From Acidobacteriota bacterium (GTDB lineage Bacteria > Acidobacteriota > Terriglobia > Acidiferrales > UBA7541): a DNA stretch of 6,466 nucleotides. Of the stretch, positions 5,915-6,466 are shown in pieces. The stretch lies in the NCBI GenBank assembly GCA_003224195.1, contig QHYP01000015.1, positions 1 to 6,466 of the forward strand, read 5' to 3'. Made by a program: the position numbers and the translations under genes. Position 1 is the first letter of the stretch. Each line of letters begins with the position of its first letter. Below the pieces are notes generated by a model that was not told the DNA's origin, did not search any database, and worked only from the letters and a program-made list of their open reading frames with translations.

Positions 5915-5948
5915 AGGATGAGGGGATGGAGGGAGCTCATCTTTTTTT
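5915..5948 (+). terminator. Probable intrinsic terminator of the M48 gene
   Basis: AGGATGAG (5915-5922) pairs with CTCATCTT (5936-5943) over eight positions with one wobble, around a 13-base loop. It runs into seven consecutive T (5942-5948). It lies about 60 bases after the protease stop and just ahead of a TATAAT box. The loop is long and an alternative stem (GCTCC with GGAGC) competes, so strength is uncertain. Confidence 0.55.
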
Positions 5949-5950
5949 GT

Positions 5951-5979
5951 TTCGTATCTACGGCGGCTGGCGCTATAAT
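5951..5979 (+). promoter_or_regulatory. Candidate promoter of the PilZ gene
   Basis: A perfect -10 TATAAT lies at 5974-5979. The -35 at 17 bases is TTCGTA (5951-5956), only three of six matches. Transcription would begin near 5986. It follows directly after a probable terminator and precedes the only downstream plus-strand gene, which supports its use. The leader would be about 130 bases. Confidence 0.5.
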
Positions 5980-5985
5980 CCGACC

Positions 5986-6048
5986 GTGAGGGTTTTTGGC
6001 TGAGCCTCACCCTTGCCCCGGGCCTGCCAATTCGGCAACCTTTGCCGG
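5986..6048 (+). other. Two hairpins in the leader of the PilZ gene
   Basis: GTGAGG (5986-5991) pairs with CCTCAC (6005-6010). Further on, CGGCAA (6033-6038) pairs with TTGCCG (6042-6047) around a three-base loop and is followed by TTCTTTT. The second resembles a weak terminator placed inside the leader. I recognise no riboswitch class here, and specifically not the cyclic di-GMP aptamer consensus. The role is unknown. Confidence 0.35.
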
Positions 6049-6118
6049 TTCTTTTCCCAGTCCTGCGCCGTCCGAAGCGCGCGCCGAAAATTTCACGATT
6101 CCCTCAGTGGACGTGAAC

Positions 6119-6466
6119 ATGGAACGCCGCAACTTTTCAAGAAAAGCGACGGACGAATTCGCGTTTGTCCAACTGGATCGGGAAAACGGAGGAACGGTGC
6201 TGAACGTCTCCGAGGGAGGCCTTCGTTTTCAAGCCAACGCCCCGGTTCATCCAAACGGGCCGATCTATATCTGGTTTTGGCTCAACGTCGGCGATCGCAT
6301 CGAAGCCGTCGCGGAACGCATGTGGAGCGATGACGCCGGAAAGGAGGGTGGTCTGCGGTTCACTCGCCTCGCTGAAGACGCTCGCAGGCAGATTCGGTTC
6401 TGGCTTGAGCATTCCACCTTGCCGGGCACGCCGGCGGAAGTTGCCCCGTCGCCGCGCGCGCCGGCC
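6119..6466 (+). CDS. PilZ-domain protein, open at the right window edge
   Basis: PilZ domains bind cyclic di-GMP and pass the signal to motility, polysaccharide or secretion machinery. The 116 codons in the window show ERRNFSR near the N-terminus (R4 and R8 match RxxxR), NVSEGG (29-34, matching (D/N)xSxxG) and the beta strands typical of the fold. A GGLRF...EDARRQIRFWL helix closes the domain, followed by a Pro/Ala-rich stretch that runs off the edge without a stop. The protein is thus a single PilZ domain so far, with an unknown C-terminal part. I chose ATG at 6119 because ERR at the N-terminus is typical of short PilZ proteins. In-frame GTG codons at 6113 and 6107 are alternatives, and no strong ribosome binding site supports any of them. 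Whether it truly binds the nucleotide is inferred from the two motifs. Confidence 0.85.
   Translation, partial: MERRNFSRKATDEFAFVQLDRENGGTVLNVSEGGLRFQANAPVHPNGPIYIWFWLNVGDRIEAVAERMWSDDAGKEGGLRFTRLAEDARRQIRFWLEHSTLPGTPAEVAPSPRAPA

Noticed and set aside
5980..6118. Cyclic di-GMP riboswitch upstream of the PilZ gene
   Set aside because: The conserved aptamer core and its tetraloop-receptor arrangement are not visible; only simple hairpins are present.
6013..6333. 106-residue frame overlapping the PilZ gene
   Set aside because: Overlaps the PilZ frame in another phase, lacks any recognisable domain and has no binding site. The PilZ motifs are clear in the chosen frame.
1..6466. A previously undescribed multi-gene defence or mobile system
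   Set aside because: Most genes are core translation genes in a conserved order. The two plus-strand genes are known families on separate predicted transcripts, with no repeats, integrase, transposase or unusual base composition.

Overview
This GC-rich window carries a translation-related gene block on the minus strand and two unrelated single genes on the plus strand. The gene order rplM-rpsI-rpsB-tsf-pyrH-frr, the GC content, strong AGGAGG ribosome binding sites and the style of the M48 and PilZ proteins suggest a free-living Gram-negative bacterium. Acidobacteriota is my best guess. That is inference from memory of gene order and protein style, not a database result.

Minus strand, read from right to left: ribosomal proteins L13 (rplM, start 4221) and S9 (rpsI, start 3690), ribosomal protein S2 (rpsB, start 3113), elongation factor Ts (tsf, start 2148), UMP kinase (pyrH, start 1313) and ribosome recycling factor (frr, start 484, cut by the left window edge). 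A near-consensus sigma70-type promoter (TTGACA-N17-TAAGAT) lies just upstream of rplM. A GC-rich hairpin separates rpsB from tsf. A well-formed intrinsic terminator separates tsf from pyrH and is followed by an extended -10 promoter candidate, so pyrH-frr may be a separate transcription unit. Both rpsI and rpsB start at TTG, each four bases after a perfect AGGAGG.

Plus strand: a secreted or periplasmic M48-family zinc metalloprotease (4378-5856) is divergent from rplM. It has a signal peptide, a Cys-containing helical N-terminal region and an HEIAH/ExxAD zinc site. It is followed by a probable intrinsic terminator with a T7 run, then a perfect TATAAT box, a hairpin-bearing leader of about 130 bases and a PilZ-domain protein (from 6119) that is still open at the right edge.

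How the genes work together: the minus-strand block supplies ribosome parts, the EF-Tu exchange factor, the recycling factor that splits ribosomes after termination, and UMP phosphorylation for nucleotide supply. The metalloprotease probably acts in envelope protein quality control. The PilZ protein may respond to cyclic di-GMP. No mobile element, CRISPR array, tRNA or rRNA was seen, and I found no convincing undescribed multi-gene system. The points worth a second look are expression signals and the unusual outer regions of the protease.
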